Translations under genes and position numbers: made by a program
In this document: in pieces, positions 1-8,944 of the stretch
Layout of the letters: each line of letters opens with the position of its first letter
Numbering within the stretch: position 1 is the stretch's first letter
Origin: Vicinamibacteria bacterium
GTDB lineage: Bacteria; Acidobacteriota; Vicinamibacteria; Fen-336; JAGNNV01
Assembly (NCBI GenBank): GCA_019694155.1
Contig: JAIBCN010000207.1
Span: 1 to 37,247 of the forward strand
Direction: 5' to 3'
DNA length: 37,247 nt
Notes under the pieces: generated by a model
Seen by the model: the letters and a program-made list of their open reading frames with translations, nothing else
What the model was told of the DNA's origin: nothing
The model's database searches: none

Positions 1-629
1 TTGGCGAGCCGCGGCCCTTCGATCGATTTCCCGAGCAACTTCATGAACTGAGGAAGATCGACCGGCTTCCGACGACTCTTCGCTCGATCGATCCGGGCGA
101 GCGCGATGGGGTCCGGCCCGTCGCCGGTCCATCGCAACCCGCTCGGGAGCTTGAACGACGACGGCCAGACGGTGGCCTCGTTGTGGCTCGTTCCCTCAAG
201 GACCGCATCTTTCAAGCTCGCATCGGTGAGATTCGCTCCCTGGAGCGACGCGCCGTCGAGCCGGGCTCCTTCCAGGTTCGCTCGCGTGAAATCGGCGCGG
301 ACGAGTCGCGCCCCGATGAGACTGGCGTTCCGAAGATCCGCCTCGACGAAGTTCGCGCGGCCGAAGTCCTGCCGGTCGAGGGACGCGCCCTGGAGCGACG
401 CCTTCGTGAAGCGGCCTTCGGGCATGCTCACGAGCCTGGCTGATGCGAGGTCAAGGCCGGCGCATCGAGCGCGCCTGAACGGGGCGAGCGCCAAAGCCTC
501 CTTGTAGCGCGCGTTGAAACGCTCGACGCCATCAGCCCCTTGCGCGAGGAGCGCCAGAAGTTCGCGTCGCGTTCCCTCGTCCGGATCCTCCGGATCCGCG
601 CCCGAAGCCGACTTTGGTCTCTTCTTCAT
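1..629 (-). CDS. Pentapeptide-repeat protein (3' end beyond window)
   Basis: The minus-strand frame opens with ATG at 627-629 ([10 protein letters not shown]) and is still open at base 1, so about 209 residues are visible and the C-terminus is missing. After a charged N-terminal stretch (about residues 1-55) comes a run of roughly a dozen A(D/N/S)LxX repeats such as ADLRN, ANLEG, ASLQG and ANLTD (about residues 60-130), the signature of the right-handed quadrilateral pentapeptide beta-helix. A non-repeat tail follows, with a [10 protein letters not shown] segment of the kind often found after such helices. No signal peptide or enzymatic motif is visible. Pentapeptide proteins usually serve as binding scaffolds; some protect DNA gyrase, but nothing here points to a specific target. 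The ribosome site is weak (AAGGG close to the ATG). Confidence 0.85.
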   Translation of the reverse strand, partial: MKKRPKSASGADPEDPDEGTRRELLALLAQGADGVERFNARYKEALALAPFRRARCAGLDLASARLVSMPEGRFTKASLQGASLDRQDFGRANFVEADLRNASLIGARLVRADFTRANLEGARLDGASLQGANLTDASLKDAVLEGTSHNEATVWPSSFKLPSGLRWTGDGPDPIALARIDRAKSRRKPVDLPQFMKLLGKSIEGPRLA

Positions 630-986
630 CCCTTGCCCCAAGCCGAAGCCCAAGAACCGTGCCACGGACGATGGCCGGAAGGTTACCGCAACGAAGCAGA
701 CTTTTGACGCGCAACAAGCCGAGCGGTCGGGTTACCGCGAATCCCGTCATCCTCTTCATCCATGGCGGCTCCGGCACGGAGAACATGCCGCTTGCCTGGA
801 CTTACCCGGCGCCCGAAGCTCCTGCCCGGCCTCTAATCGGGGGTAACGGCCGAGGCCCTGAGGGAAACCCCGGCTCCCGGTCATCGCAAAAGAAGCCGGG
901 CAGTGGGCCTTCCGGGGCTTTCGCAATCGAACCCGCGGCGATCACGCCTCCCCGCGTTCAACGACTCCCGAACATCCTGAGGATCA
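630..986. other. Intergenic stretch holding a hydrolase remnant
   Basis: This is 357 bases between the start of the pentapeptide-repeat gene and the stop of the TPR/Sel1 gene, both on the minus strand. The promoter of the pentapeptide gene should lie here, but I cannot pick a convincing -35/-10 pair. The only recognisable content is the fragment at 737-805, annotated separately. The rest (about 810-980) is GC-rich with short imperfect hairpins and no gene-like reading frame. Confidence 0.5.
737..805 (+). pseudogene. Remnant of an S33-type alpha/beta-hydrolase gene
   Basis: About 69 bases here match the oxyanion-loop region of the intact hydrolase gene in this window (3448-3516), with roughly nine mismatches by eye and no gaps. 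The translation reads [20 protein letters not shown], against [20 protein letters not shown] in the intact gene. No start codon, GxSxG nucleophile elbow, or remaining alpha/beta fold is found on either side, and similarity ends abruptly at both edges. It is best read as debris of a duplicated or partly deleted paralogue, not a functional gene. The first Pro of the HGGPG loop is already replaced by Ser. Confidence 0.65.
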
Positions 987-3044
987 CTAACGCTCCGCGG
1001 GCAGCGATTTCAGCATGCGGCAGGCGACCTCGTTCGGCTTGTCGCAGACGCCCTGGAGCAGGCCGCGCGCCTTGGCAAGGTCTCCCTTCTCCTTTCGAGC
1101 GATCAGGAGCGTGGCCCAACCCATGCAGGCATCGTCGACTTGATCGACCATGCACAGCCTCTCGAGATAGACGACCCCCGACAGGGCGCCGCGCGGGGGC
1201 GCGAAACCCTGGATCTGCAGAACCGTGTATCGCGCACAACTCGCCTTGTCGTCGAGGGCGCAGCCCTGATCGTAGGCCTGCGCGGCCCTGGACTTGTTGA
1301 CCGCGACTCCGAAGCCGCCGTCGAAGAGGGAGCCGAGGGATCGGCAGGCCTGTCCCTCCTGGTGCGCACACGATTCCTCCAGCACGGGGAGCGCCTTACC
1401 GCACGCCATGTCGTCGCGGTTCGAGAAGCACTGGAAGACGTCGTCGCTTCCGCCCAGACGCACCGGTGGGGCCGGGACCGCAGTCGATCGCGCGCCGTTT
1501 TCCGGCGTGGTGGCTGACGTGGTGGGAGCGGAGGCGAAGGGGCGGCGGGGTCGAGGCGGCTCGGAATCCAGGGCGAAGTCGAGGAAGCGTTGGGCGTCGC
1601 TCTTCTCCTTGTCGGTGTCGGCGGCCTGCACCGCCGATCGCGCCACCTTGATCGCGTCCTCCTTGTTCCCGCCGGACCAAAGCGCGCGTGCGCCGGTGAG
1701 ACGGTGGTGCGACTCGTTCGGTTCGAGGCTCACCGCCCGGTTCGCGAGATCGACCGCTTCCTGGGCCAGGCCCAGGTCCGTCTTTAGCGACGAGAGGTAC
1801 GAGAAGGCGTTCGCGTAGGCGGGGTCGAGCGCGTTCGCTTTCGCGAGCAGAGTCGTGCCCCGCTCCAACTTCGCCTTGTCCTTGTTTCCGTAACCCACTT
1901 CGAGTTGGGTCAGTCGGTAGTAGATGTATGCCCGCTTTGATCCGCGCTCAACCGCCCGCGCGTAAGCCGCCTGCGCTTCTTCCGTCTTGCCCTCCGCGTC
2001 CAGGAGCGCCGCCTCGATCTCGTCCGCGCCCGGGTCCGCGGCATCGGCCGACCGCGCTTCCTGAGCGAGGGCTCGGGCCTCCACCGGGCGCCGCATGGCC
2101 ACGAGCAGGGAGCCCCGGAGAGTCGCGGCCTCTGCGGGGGGAATGGCGCGGGTGGTGAAGCCCTCGGCCTTGACATTGAGATCCACCTTCGCGGTCAGAT
2201 AGCGGAACAGCGTCCCCTTGACGTATGTGTTCACCTTGGAGAAATATCGGGTCAAGTCCCCGAAGGCTTCCTTCGTCGCGATCACCGGGTCGGTTCCCTG
2301 GAGCAGCAACTGATCGAACCGAGAGACCTTGGACGAATGCGCGCCCTGATCGCCCATGAGGAGGAAATGGACGAAGGCCCAGGCCTGAGATTCGTAGAGT
2401 TCAACCTCGGCTTCCTGGCTCAGCCACTTGGACCGGCCCGTGGCCGTTAGGAACTCGTCCCAGCCGATGAGCCCGCCTTCCCGCACACGGCGCAGGCGAT
2501 AGTCGATGACCCGTCCCACCTGAATCTCCTTGGCTCTGACAATCGTGTTGCTGAGCACCTCGGCCAGGCCGCGTTCGTACCATAGCGGCGTCCGAACCGG
2601 CATGGATCGAATCAGAATGGTGGTGACATACGCGAAGTAAGCCTGACGGTACGGGTTCGAATTCGGGTCGCTGGGCTCAGGCAGATCGGTGCGCATGGCG
2701 ACGTACTGACGGTCCGCGCTCGAGACCCAGAACGAGGAGATGGGGAAATGATTGCCCTCCCAGTATTGCGGGCCGAGAGTCTTGAGGGAGTTCTCGTCCT
2801 TGACCGCGAAGATCAGGAAGGGGCGACCGCCGTCAACCTTCGCCCAGGGCCAGATGAAGGCGAGGGCCTGGCGTATCTGTTCGAACTGCCACGCGATCCG
2901 CCGCCCTTCACGATCCCCGGAGTTGGTGATCACGGTGAAATGCTCGCTGCGCACCTCCTGCCAGGCTGGGGCCACCGCTTTCGCTCCCCCAGCGCCCAGG
3001 AGCCAAAGTGCGACCGCGGCCCCGCTCACTCCGTTCAGCTTCAT
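987..3044 (-). CDS. Exported TPR / Sel1-repeat protein with degenerate peptidase-like N-domain
   Basis: 685 residues. I chose the ATG at 3042-3044 because a strong GGAGGAGGGG ribosome site precedes it and the protein then begins with a typical Sec signal peptide ([20 protein letters not shown], cleavage near residue 23). The open frame extends upstream but has no such features. Residues about 28-200 (SEHFTVITN ... [13 protein letters not shown]) resemble the N-domain of DUF1570 / peptidase-MA-like gluzincins, including the P-W-x-E-G-L-A-E region at 155-164. Where the family has HExxH, however, this protein reads FAYVT. Residues about 300-510 form TPR-like helical pairs, 515-545 a proline/threonine-rich linker, and 555-680 cysteine-containing Sel1-like repeats. 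Likely a periplasmic binding or scaffold protein rather than an active protease. It is divergent from the hydrolase operon that starts at 3187. Confidence 0.85.
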   Translation of the reverse strand: MKLNGVSGAAVALWLLGAGGAKAVAPAWQEVRSEHFTVITNSGDREGRRIAWQFEQIRQALAFIWPWAKVDGGRPFLIFAVKDENSLKTLGPQYWEGNHFPISSFWVSSADRQYVAMRTDLPEPSDPNSNPYRQAYFAYVTTILIRSMPVRTPLWYERGLAEVLSNTIVRAKEIQVGRVIDYRLRRVREGGLIGWDEFLTATGRSKWLSQEAEVELYESQAWAFVHFLLMGDQGAHSSKVSRFDQLLLQGTDPVIATKEAFGDLTRYFSKVNTYVKGTLFRYLTAKVDLNVKAEGFTTRAIPPAEAATLRGSLLVAMRRPVEARALAQEARSADAADPGADEIEAALLDAEGKTEEAQAAYARAVERGSKRAYIYYRLTQLEVGYGNKDKAKLERGTTLLAKANALDPAYANAFSYLSSLKTDLGLAQEAVDLANRAVSLEPNESHHRLTGARALWSGGNKEDAIKVARSAVQAADTDKEKSDAQRFLDFALDSEPPRPRRPFASAPTTSATTPENGARSTAVPAPPVRLGGSDDVFQCFSNRDDMACGKALPVLEESCAHQEGQACRSLGSLFDGGFGVAVNKSRAAQAYDQGCALDDKASCARYTVLQIQGFAPPRGALSGVVYLERLCMVDQVDDACMGWATLLIARKEKGDLAKARGLLQGVCDKPNEVACRMLKSLPAER

Positions 3045-3158
3045 CCGCCCCTCCTCCGCTACTCGAGAGAGTGTAGACGGAGCCATCTGGGCCATCAACT
3101 CCTCGCTCTTCCCAGGGCGGGCCGTCCCCGCGCCGCCGCCGTCCAGGCCGCGGGTCGG

Positions 3159-3182
3159 AGCCAATTGACTAGGATATTGGCT
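3159..3182. promoter_or_regulatory. Inverted repeat just upstream of the hydrolase operon
   Basis: Arms AGCCAAT (3159-3165) and ATTGGCT (3176-3182) are perfect reverse complements separated by 10 bases, ending 4 bases before the ATG at 3187. A site here could be a repressor operator or a translation-blocking hairpin for the four-gene operon. It lies in the 142-base divergent region shared with the TPR/Sel1 gene. Seven-base arms are short, so chance is possible. Confidence 0.3.
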
Positions 3183-3186
3183 GCCC

Positions 3187-4380
3187 ATGAGAAGTCGACC
3201 TCCGACGATCCCGCCGTTGCCTGCCGGCCTTGGGGTCGCCTGTCTTCTCGTCGCCTCGGCCCTCGCACAGGCACCGACCCCGGGCCCTCCTGCCGCCGTG
3301 GCCACGCCCATCAACTCGGCGCGCGATGCCATCACATCGCGCATCGCCGAACTTCGCCGCATTCACACGCCCGAGGGCATCGAGACGCTCGAGGAAGTCT
3401 CCATCGGCGGCGTGAATCAGTGGGTGTCGATCCGCGGGAAGAACCGTGCGAATCCCGTCATCCTCTTCATCCATGGTGGCCCCGGCACGCCGAACATGCC
3501 GGTCGCCTGGGCGTACCAGTCGCCCTGGGAGGACTTCTTCACCGTGGTGCAGTGGGACCAGCGAGGCGTGGGGAAGAACGCTCGCACCGCTGACCGCGAA
3601 GCGCTGCGTCCGACTTTGACGAACGATCGCATCATCGCCGATGCCGAAGAGATGACCGCCTGGGTTCGCAAGCGACTCAACAAGGAAAAGATCGTCGTGA
3701 TGGGGTACTCCTATGGCACGACAGTCGGTATCGCTCTGGCGCGACGCCGGCCCGAATGGTTGCATGCGTACGTGGGCGTGGGCCAGGGGGGATCGGGCGG
3801 CGGCGAGGAGTACCTCTACAACCGCGTTGTCGAACTCGCCACGAAGGCGAAGAACGAGGAGGCGCTCAAGGAGCTTCAGGCCCTCGCTCCCTATCCCGGC
3901 CCCAATCGCACGGTCGATGACGCCCTGCGCGTGCGCAAGTGGGCGCGTCGTTTCAACGGAGGCTGGTATGGCAAGCCGACGTTCGATCTCTTCTTCGCCC
4001 TGCCCGACTGGGCGCCCGAGTACACGCAGGCGGATGTCGACGCTCAAATCCCGGCCACGCAGTGGTTCTCGCGGACGGTTGGGCTTTCGCGTGGCCCGTC
4101 CTCTCCAACAGGTGCCACCCCCGCGCCGCCGGCTCCCGCGCCCGCGAACATCTTCAAGGTGCCCGTCATCATCATCATGGGCCGCAACGATCTGCACACC
4201 CCCTACGAGCCGGCCCGCGCCTTCTTCGAGACCATCGAAGCCCCCCGAAAACGGTTCATCACGCTCGAACGCTCGGCTCACGTTCCGATGCTGGAGGAGC
4301 CGGGGCTCTTCCTGCTCGCGCTGATCGAGGAAGTGCTGCCTCTCACGGAAGGCCGCGCCGCCTTCGCCCCCCTGCCCTAA
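3187..4380 (+). CDS. Exported alpha/beta-hydrolase, proline iminopeptidase-like (S33)
   Basis: 397 residues. A signal peptide (residues about 1-28, ending ...VASALAQA) directs export. The alpha/beta-hydrolase core carries the HGGPGTPN oxyanion loop, WDQRGVGKN, the nucleophile elbow GYSYGT with Ser175, the acid Asp335 (MGRNDLHTP) and His365 ([10 protein letters not shown]), so the triad is complete. HGGPG plus DQRG is characteristic of the proline iminopeptidase / S33 group, which removes N-terminal residues from peptides, but exported members have varied substrates. A Pro/Ala-rich insert sits at about residues 300-318. It is the first gene of an operon; the next gene's AAGGAG ribosome site overlaps this stop codon. 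A broken copy of its oxyanion region lies at 737-805. Confidence 0.9.
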   Translation: MRSRPPTIPPLPAGLGVACLLVASALAQAPTPGPPAAVATPINSARDAITSRIAELRRIHTPEGIETLEEVSIGGVNQWVSIRGKNRANPVILFIHGGPGTPNMPVAWAYQSPWEDFFTVVQWDQRGVGKNARTADREALRPTLTNDRIIADAEEMTAWVRKRLNKEKIVVMGYSYGTTVGIALARRRPEWLHAYVGVGQGGSGGGEEYLYNRVVELATKAKNEEALKELQALAPYPGPNRTVDDALRVRKWARRFNGGWYGKPTFDLFFALPDWAPEYTQADVDAQIPATQWFSRTVGLSRGPSSPTGATPAPPAPAPANIFKVPVIIIMGRNDLHTPYEPARAFFETIEAPRKRFITLERSAHVPMLEEPGLFLLALIEEVLPLTEGRAAFAPLP

Positions 4381-4390
4381 GGAGACGTCA

Positions 4391-7300
4391 ATGTCGATGA
4401 CGATTGGCCGCGGCCTGTGCGGCGCCATAGCTCTTGCCCTGCTGACCACCCCGGCGACCGAGATGCAGGTCCAAGCCCAAGCGCAAGTGCAAGTGCAAGC
4501 CAAGGCTCCATCCCAGGCGAAGGCGCTCACGAGCCCTGCCGTTGCGCCCTCAAAGACGATCTCCTTCACCACCGAGGAAGGCACATGGATCTCACTCGAC
4601 CTGTCGCCCGATGGGCGCACGGTCGCGTTCGAGCTTCTGGGCGACATCTACGCGATGCCCGCGGCAGGCGGAGCGGCTCGTCCCCTTCTCGTCGGAACCG
4701 CATTCCAGTCGCAGCCGCGATACTCGCGCGACGGACGGTTCATCGCCTACGTCAGCGACGAGAGCGGCTCCGACAATGTGTGGGTCGCGAATGCCGACGG
4801 GACGGGGGCTCGCGCGGTGACGTCCCTGCCGCGCGCGCTGATGACATCGCCCGCGTGGACGCCCGACGGGTCAACGATCTACGTCACGGTGATCGACAAC
4901 CGCGTCGCCTCTCTCTTCAAGGTGGACGTGGCGTCGGGCAAGGCCGAACCCGCGGTGCCGAACACCAGCGGCGCGCCTTCGCTTCTAGTGTCGACGCCGG
5001 CGCCTGGACCTTACGGCGCGCATGTCACGTCCGATGGCCGCTGGCTCTACTACGCCGCTGTGACGCCGCGCGCGTACGGCGTGCGACAGGGTGCGACGAG
5101 CCGCATCATGCGTCGCGACCTGACGACGGGCCGCGACGAGCCCGTGACGCTCGACATGCCGGTCTCGATGCGACCGGTCGCCTCGCCCGATGGTCGCCTC
5201 CTGGCCTACGGGGCGCAGACGCAGGGGCGAACGGGCCTGCGCATCCGCGACCTCGCCGCTGAAACCGAACGCTGGCTGCGCATTCCTCTCGACCGCAACC
5301 AGCTCGAGGCCCGCGCCTCGCGCGACACGCTCCCCGGCTACGCGTTCACTCCGGACGGTGCTGCGATCATCACCACCTACGGCGGCCGGATTCATCGCAT
5401 CGACGTGGCGACCGCCAGGGAGACGGCCGTGCCTTTCACGGCGAATGTCTCGCTCTCCATCACGCCCGCACCTTCGCTTCCGCGGCGCGTCGATCAAGGG
5501 CCCGTGCGTGCCCGCCTTCTGCACCATCCCGCACTCGGGGCTTCGGGGCGCGTGGCCTTCTCGGCGCTCGGCCGCATCTTCGTGGCCGAGTCGACAGGCG
5601 CGCCGCGTCGGCTGACGACATCGGCCTCTCCCCGTGAGTTCATGCCGGCGTGGTCGCCCGATGGGGAGTGGATCGCGTTCGTGACGTGGACGAACGAAGG
5701 CGGCCACCTCTGGAAGGCGCCGAGGCGCGGCGGTGCGCCCACGCGACTGAGCGAGACGACGGGGTTCTGGGCCGACCCCGTCTGGACGCCGGACGGACAA
5801 CACGTGATCGCGCTCCGCGCACCCGTGATGTCGGGGCGGATCTCGCCTTTGCCGGTGCCGGCCGATGCGCAGATCGTCTCGGTCCCGTCGGCTGGAGGGA
5901 GTCCCGTCGTCGTGGGGCCAGCCGCGGGGGGCCGCCATCCCCACTTCGGGTCCGACCCGCAGCGCGTGTACCTGTCGGCGGCCGAGGGACTCGTGTCTTT
6001 CGCGGTTACGGGCGGAGGTCGAACGGTGCATGCGTTGTTCCCCAAACGGATGGGGCTCTTCGGCCCGGCGCCCATGGAAGCTCGCGTGAGCCCCGACGGC
6101 ACACGCGTCGCCCTCGCGGTGAGCGACTCTCTCTACCGCATGCCCATGCCCGTAGCCACGACGCCCGCGCCGGTCCTCGATCCCGACGGCCCGGGGTCCG
6201 TTGAAGTGTCCCGTCGTGCGCCCCTTGGCTTCGCCTTCGCGCCGGACGGCGCGCTCTCATGGGTTACGGGGCGCGCGCTCACGACTCTTGCCGCCGCTGA
6301 TGGCATTGCGGCCGCGCGCACCCGGGTGCTCGACGCGGAGGCTCCGCGATCGGCGCCCGCGGGCAGCGTGGTTCTGCGCGGCGCGCGCGTCATCACGATG
6401 CGCGGCTCCGAGATCATCGAGGACGCGGACATCGTCGTCACCGGAAATCGCATCGCCGCCGTGGGCGCGCGTGGCTCGGCGCCGACGCCTCAAGGCGCGC
6501 GCGTGATCGACATCGCGGGGCGCACCGTGATGCCGGGCCTCATCGACATCCACGCGCACTGGAACGTCCGGCGCGACGTCCTCGAGCCCGACGGCACGAA
6601 CGCGTACGCGAACCTCGCCTACGGAACCACGACGATCCGCGATCCGCAATCGCCACCCGACATCTTCACCTACGCCGACATGGCGGACGCCGGAGATTTC
6701 CCCTCGCCGCGCATCTTCTCCACGGGTCCGGGCGTCTTCTCGGTCACCGACTTCCGCTCGCTCGACGAGGCGCGGGCTCACATCGCGCGCTACGCGCAGG
6801 ACTATGGCGCCGGTTACCTGAAGTCGTACCTCGCGGGATCCAGGCAGCAGCGACGGTGGATCGCGGACGCGAGCCGTGAGCTTGGCCTTATCGCCACCAC
6901 GGAGGGCGGCGCCGACGACAAGGAAGACCTCACGCACGCGATCGACGGTTACAGCGGGAACGAGCACGCGCTTCCCGCAACACCCATCTATCGTGATGTC
7001 ATCGAGCTCTTCGCGCGGAGCGGCATCACCTACACGCCCACCCTCCTCGTCGCCTTCGGCGGCGCGCTGCCGACCTACCGCGAGCACCTGCAGGAGCGGC
7101 CCATCGACGATGCGCGTCTGCGGCGCTTCTTTCCGCCCGACACGCTCTTCGACCGCACGCAGACAAGGCTGCTCGCGTTTCCCGACGAGGACTACAACGA
7201 TCGCGACGCGGGCGCCGGCGCTGCAGCTATCCTGCGCGCGGGCGGGCACGTGGCTCTTGGAGGACATGGCGAGCTTCAGGGCCTGCAGAACCACTGGGAA

Positions 7301-8944
7301 ATGCGGCTCATGGCCGAGAGCGGGATGCCCCTCGAAGACGTCCTGCGCGTCGCCACCCTCGAGGGCGCTCGCGCACTGGGTCTCGAGCAGGATCTCGGAA
7401 GCCTCGAAGCCGGCAAGCTCGCCGATCTGCTCATCCTCGACCGCAACCCGCTTCAGGACATCCGCGCCACCACCTCGATCACGCGCGTCATGAAGAACGG
7501 CGTCTTGTACGACGCCGATACCCTCGCCACCTTGTACCCCGCGGAAGCACCGGCGCCGCCGCGATGGTGGGCGACGCCCGGGAACGCCGCCCCGGAGGTC
7601 CAGGCGGCCGACGTGTCGTCCATCGATGCGCTCGTGCGCGGCGAGATGGACCGCCAGCGGATTCCGGGACTTTCCGTCGCCATCCTCAAGGGCGACCGCG
7701 TTCTCCTCTCGAAGGGCTACGGTTTCGCGAATCTGGAACAGCAGACCCGCGTCACTCCGCAGACGATGTTCGAGTCGGGATCGATGGGGAAGATGTTCAC
7801 GTCCGCGGCCGTGATGTCGCTCGTCGAAAAGGGCGTGCTCGACCTCGAGGCCCCGGTGAAGACCTATCTCCCCGATGCACCCGCGGCGTGGGACGCCATC
7901 CGGCTGAAGCACCTGCTCACGCACACCTCGGGCGTGCCGGACTACACGAGCATCTCCTTCGACTACCGCAGGGACTACCCCGAAGCGGATCTAGCGCGCA
8001 TGGCCTTCTCCATGCCTCTCGAGTTCGCTCCGGGCCTGCGCTGGAACTACTCGAACACGGGATACGTGATGCTGGGCGTGATCCTCAGCCGCGTGACCGG
8101 TCATCCCTACTGGGAGTACCTGCGCGAACGCATCTTCACGCCTGCGGGCATGCCCACGGCCCGCATCCTCTCGGAAGCCGACGTGGTTCCCCACCGCGCG
8201 TCGGGCTACGTCGTCGGCGCGAACGGCGAATTCAAGCATCAGGACTGGGTGGCGCCCGTCACCAACACCACGGCGGATGGGTCGCTGCTCCTGTCGCTCG
8301 AGGACATGGTCGCGTGGGCGCGCGCCGCGCGCGAGCATCGCGTCATCGCGGAGTCAAGCTGGGCCCGCATGCAGTCAAAGGTCGTTCTCAACAGCGGCAA
8401 GCCCTATCCCTACGGCATGGGCTGGTTCGTCGAGGAGCTGAACGGGAAGCCGTACCTTCAACATGGAGGATCGTGGCAGGGCTTCCGCACGCAGTTCTCC
8501 TACTTCGCGGGAAGCGACCTCACGGTCATCGTGCTCGGCAACAGCCGCACCACCGACCCGCTGGGCATTGCGAATCGCCTGGCCGCCGCCGTCGACCCCT
8601 CGCTTGCTCCACAAGCAGCGCCCGAAACGCCGCTCGCCGGCGTCGATCCCGCGATCGCCGCCTACGTGAAGCAGGTGCTCGAGAAAACGCAGCGCGGCGA
8701 ACTGGGCATGGCCGACTTCGAGTTCATGCGGCAGACCATGGTGCCGCGCATGAGCGCCGCATATGCGGCCATGCTGAAGCCTCTCGGGGCGGTGCTGCAG
8801 GTCGAACCCCTGAGCCGCTCGTTCGAAGGCGACGACACCGTCTACATGTTCCGCGCGCGATTCGCTCAGGGACTGGCGCGGGTGCAGGCGAAGCTCGGCC
8901 CGGGCGGCCGTCTGACTGGTCTCTTCATCCGAAGGGCCGAATGA
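4391..8944 (+). CDS. Three-domain fusion: TolB-type propeller + amidohydrolase + class C-like beta-lactamase
   Basis: 1517 residues, start ATG at 4391 with AAGGAG seven bases upstream. Signal peptide (about 1-32) and a Gln/Ala/Val repeat tract are followed by PD40/TolB-like propeller blades (about 50-620; repeated PDG motifs such as LSPDGRTVAF and WSPDGEWIAF). Next comes a metal-dependent amidohydrolase (about 655-1050) with HAHWN at 721-725, a Lys at 811 (YLKSY), and GHGELQG, which is usual for the TolB-linked amidohydrolase family. Members of that family normally end about here. This one continues into a serine beta-lactamase/esterase domain (about 1085-1420) with S1131-M-G-K1134, Y1220-S-N1222 and H1358-G-G, plus a C-terminal tail of about 100 residues. 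All three active motifs of the last domain are intact. Substrate unknown; an exported amide/lactam or peptide hydrolase is inferred. ATGA overlap with the next gene. Confidence 0.9.
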   Translation: MSMTIGRGLCGAIALALLTTPATEMQVQAQAQVQVQAKAPSQAKALTSPAVAPSKTISFTTEEGTWISLDLSPDGRTVAFELLGDIYAMPAAGGAARPLLVGTAFQSQPRYSRDGRFIAYVSDESGSDNVWVANADGTGARAVTSLPRALMTSPAWTPDGSTIYVTVIDNRVASLFKVDVASGKAEPAVPNTSGAPSLLVSTPAPGPYGAHVTSDGRWLYYAAVTPRAYGVRQGATSRIMRRDLTTGRDEPVTLDMPVSMRPVASPDGRLLAYGAQTQGRTGLRIRDLAAETERWLRIPLDRNQLEARASRDTLPGYAFTPDGAAIITTYGGRIHRIDVATARETAVPFTANVSLSITPAPSLPRRVDQGPVRARLLHHPALGASGRVAFSALGRIFVAESTGAPRRLTTSASPREFMPAWSPDGEWIAFVTWTNEGGHLWKAPRRGGAPTRLSETTGFWADPVWTPDGQHVIALRAPVMSGRISPLPVPADAQIVSVPSAGGSPVVVGPAAGGRHPHFGSDPQRVYLSAAEGLVSFAVTGGGRTVHALFPKRMGLFGPAPMEARVSPDGTRVALAVSDSLYRMPMPVATTPAPVLDPDGPGSVEVSRRAPLGFAFAPDGALSWVTGRALTTLAAADGIAAARTRVLDAEAPRSAPAGSVVLRGARVITMRGSEIIEDADIVVTGNRIAAVGARGSAPTPQGARVIDIAGRTVMPGLIDIHAHWNVRRDVLEPDGTNAYANLAYGTTTIRDPQSPPDIFTYADMADAGDFPSPRIFSTGPGVFSVTDFRSLDEARAHIARYAQDYGAGYLKSYLAGSRQQRRWIADASRELGLIATTEGGADDKEDLTHAIDGYSGNEHALPATPIYRDVIELFARSGITYTPTLLVAFGGALPTYREHLQERPIDDARLRRFFPPDTLFDRTQTRLLAFPDEDYNDRDAGAGAAAILRAGGHVALGGHGELQGLQNHWEMRLMAESGMPLEDVLRVATLEGARALGLEQDLGSLEAGKLADLLILDRNPLQDIRATTSITRVMKNGVLYDADTLATLYPAEAPAPPRWWATPGNAAPEVQAADVSSIDALVRGEMDRQRIPGLSVAILKGDRVLLSKGYGFANLEQQTRVTPQTMFESGSMGKMFTSAAVMSLVEKGVLDLEAPVKTYLPDAPAAWDAIRLKHLLTHTSGVPDYTSISFDYRRDYPEADLARMAFSMPLEFAPGLRWNYSNTGYVMLGVILSRVTGHPYWEYLRERIFTPAGMPTARILSEADVVPHRASGYVVGANGEFKHQDWVAPVTNTTADGSLLLSLEDMVAWARAAREHRVIAESSWARMQSKVVLNSGKPYPYGMGWFVEELNGKPYLQHGGSWQGFRTQFSYFAGSDLTVIVLGNSRTTDPLGIANRLAAAVDPSLAPQAAPETPLAGVDPAIAAYVKQVLEKTQRGELGMADFEFMRQTMVPRMSAAYAAMLKPLGAVLQVEPLSRSFEGDDTVYMFRARFAQGLARVQAKLGPGGRLTGLFIRRAE

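Noticed and set aside
855..925. GC-rich hairpins after the hydrolase remnant
   Set aside because: Stems are imperfect with bulges, and no supported plus-strand gene ends there.
614..1300. A 228-codon plus-strand frame that includes the HGG hydrolase fragment
   Set aside because: Hydrolase similarity covers only about 23 residues; the remainder is Arg/Pro-rich and antisense to the TPR/Sel1 gene.
3169..4647. A 492-codon minus-strand open frame across the S33 hydrolase
   Set aside because: Arg/Gly/Asp-rich shadow; the plus strand carries a signal peptide and a complete catalytic triad.
7564..8940. Upstream extension of the D-aminoacylase frame (459 codons before 8941)
   Set aside because: It overlaps the beta-lactamase half of the triple fusion in another frame and has shadow composition; the signal peptide at 8941 marks the true start.
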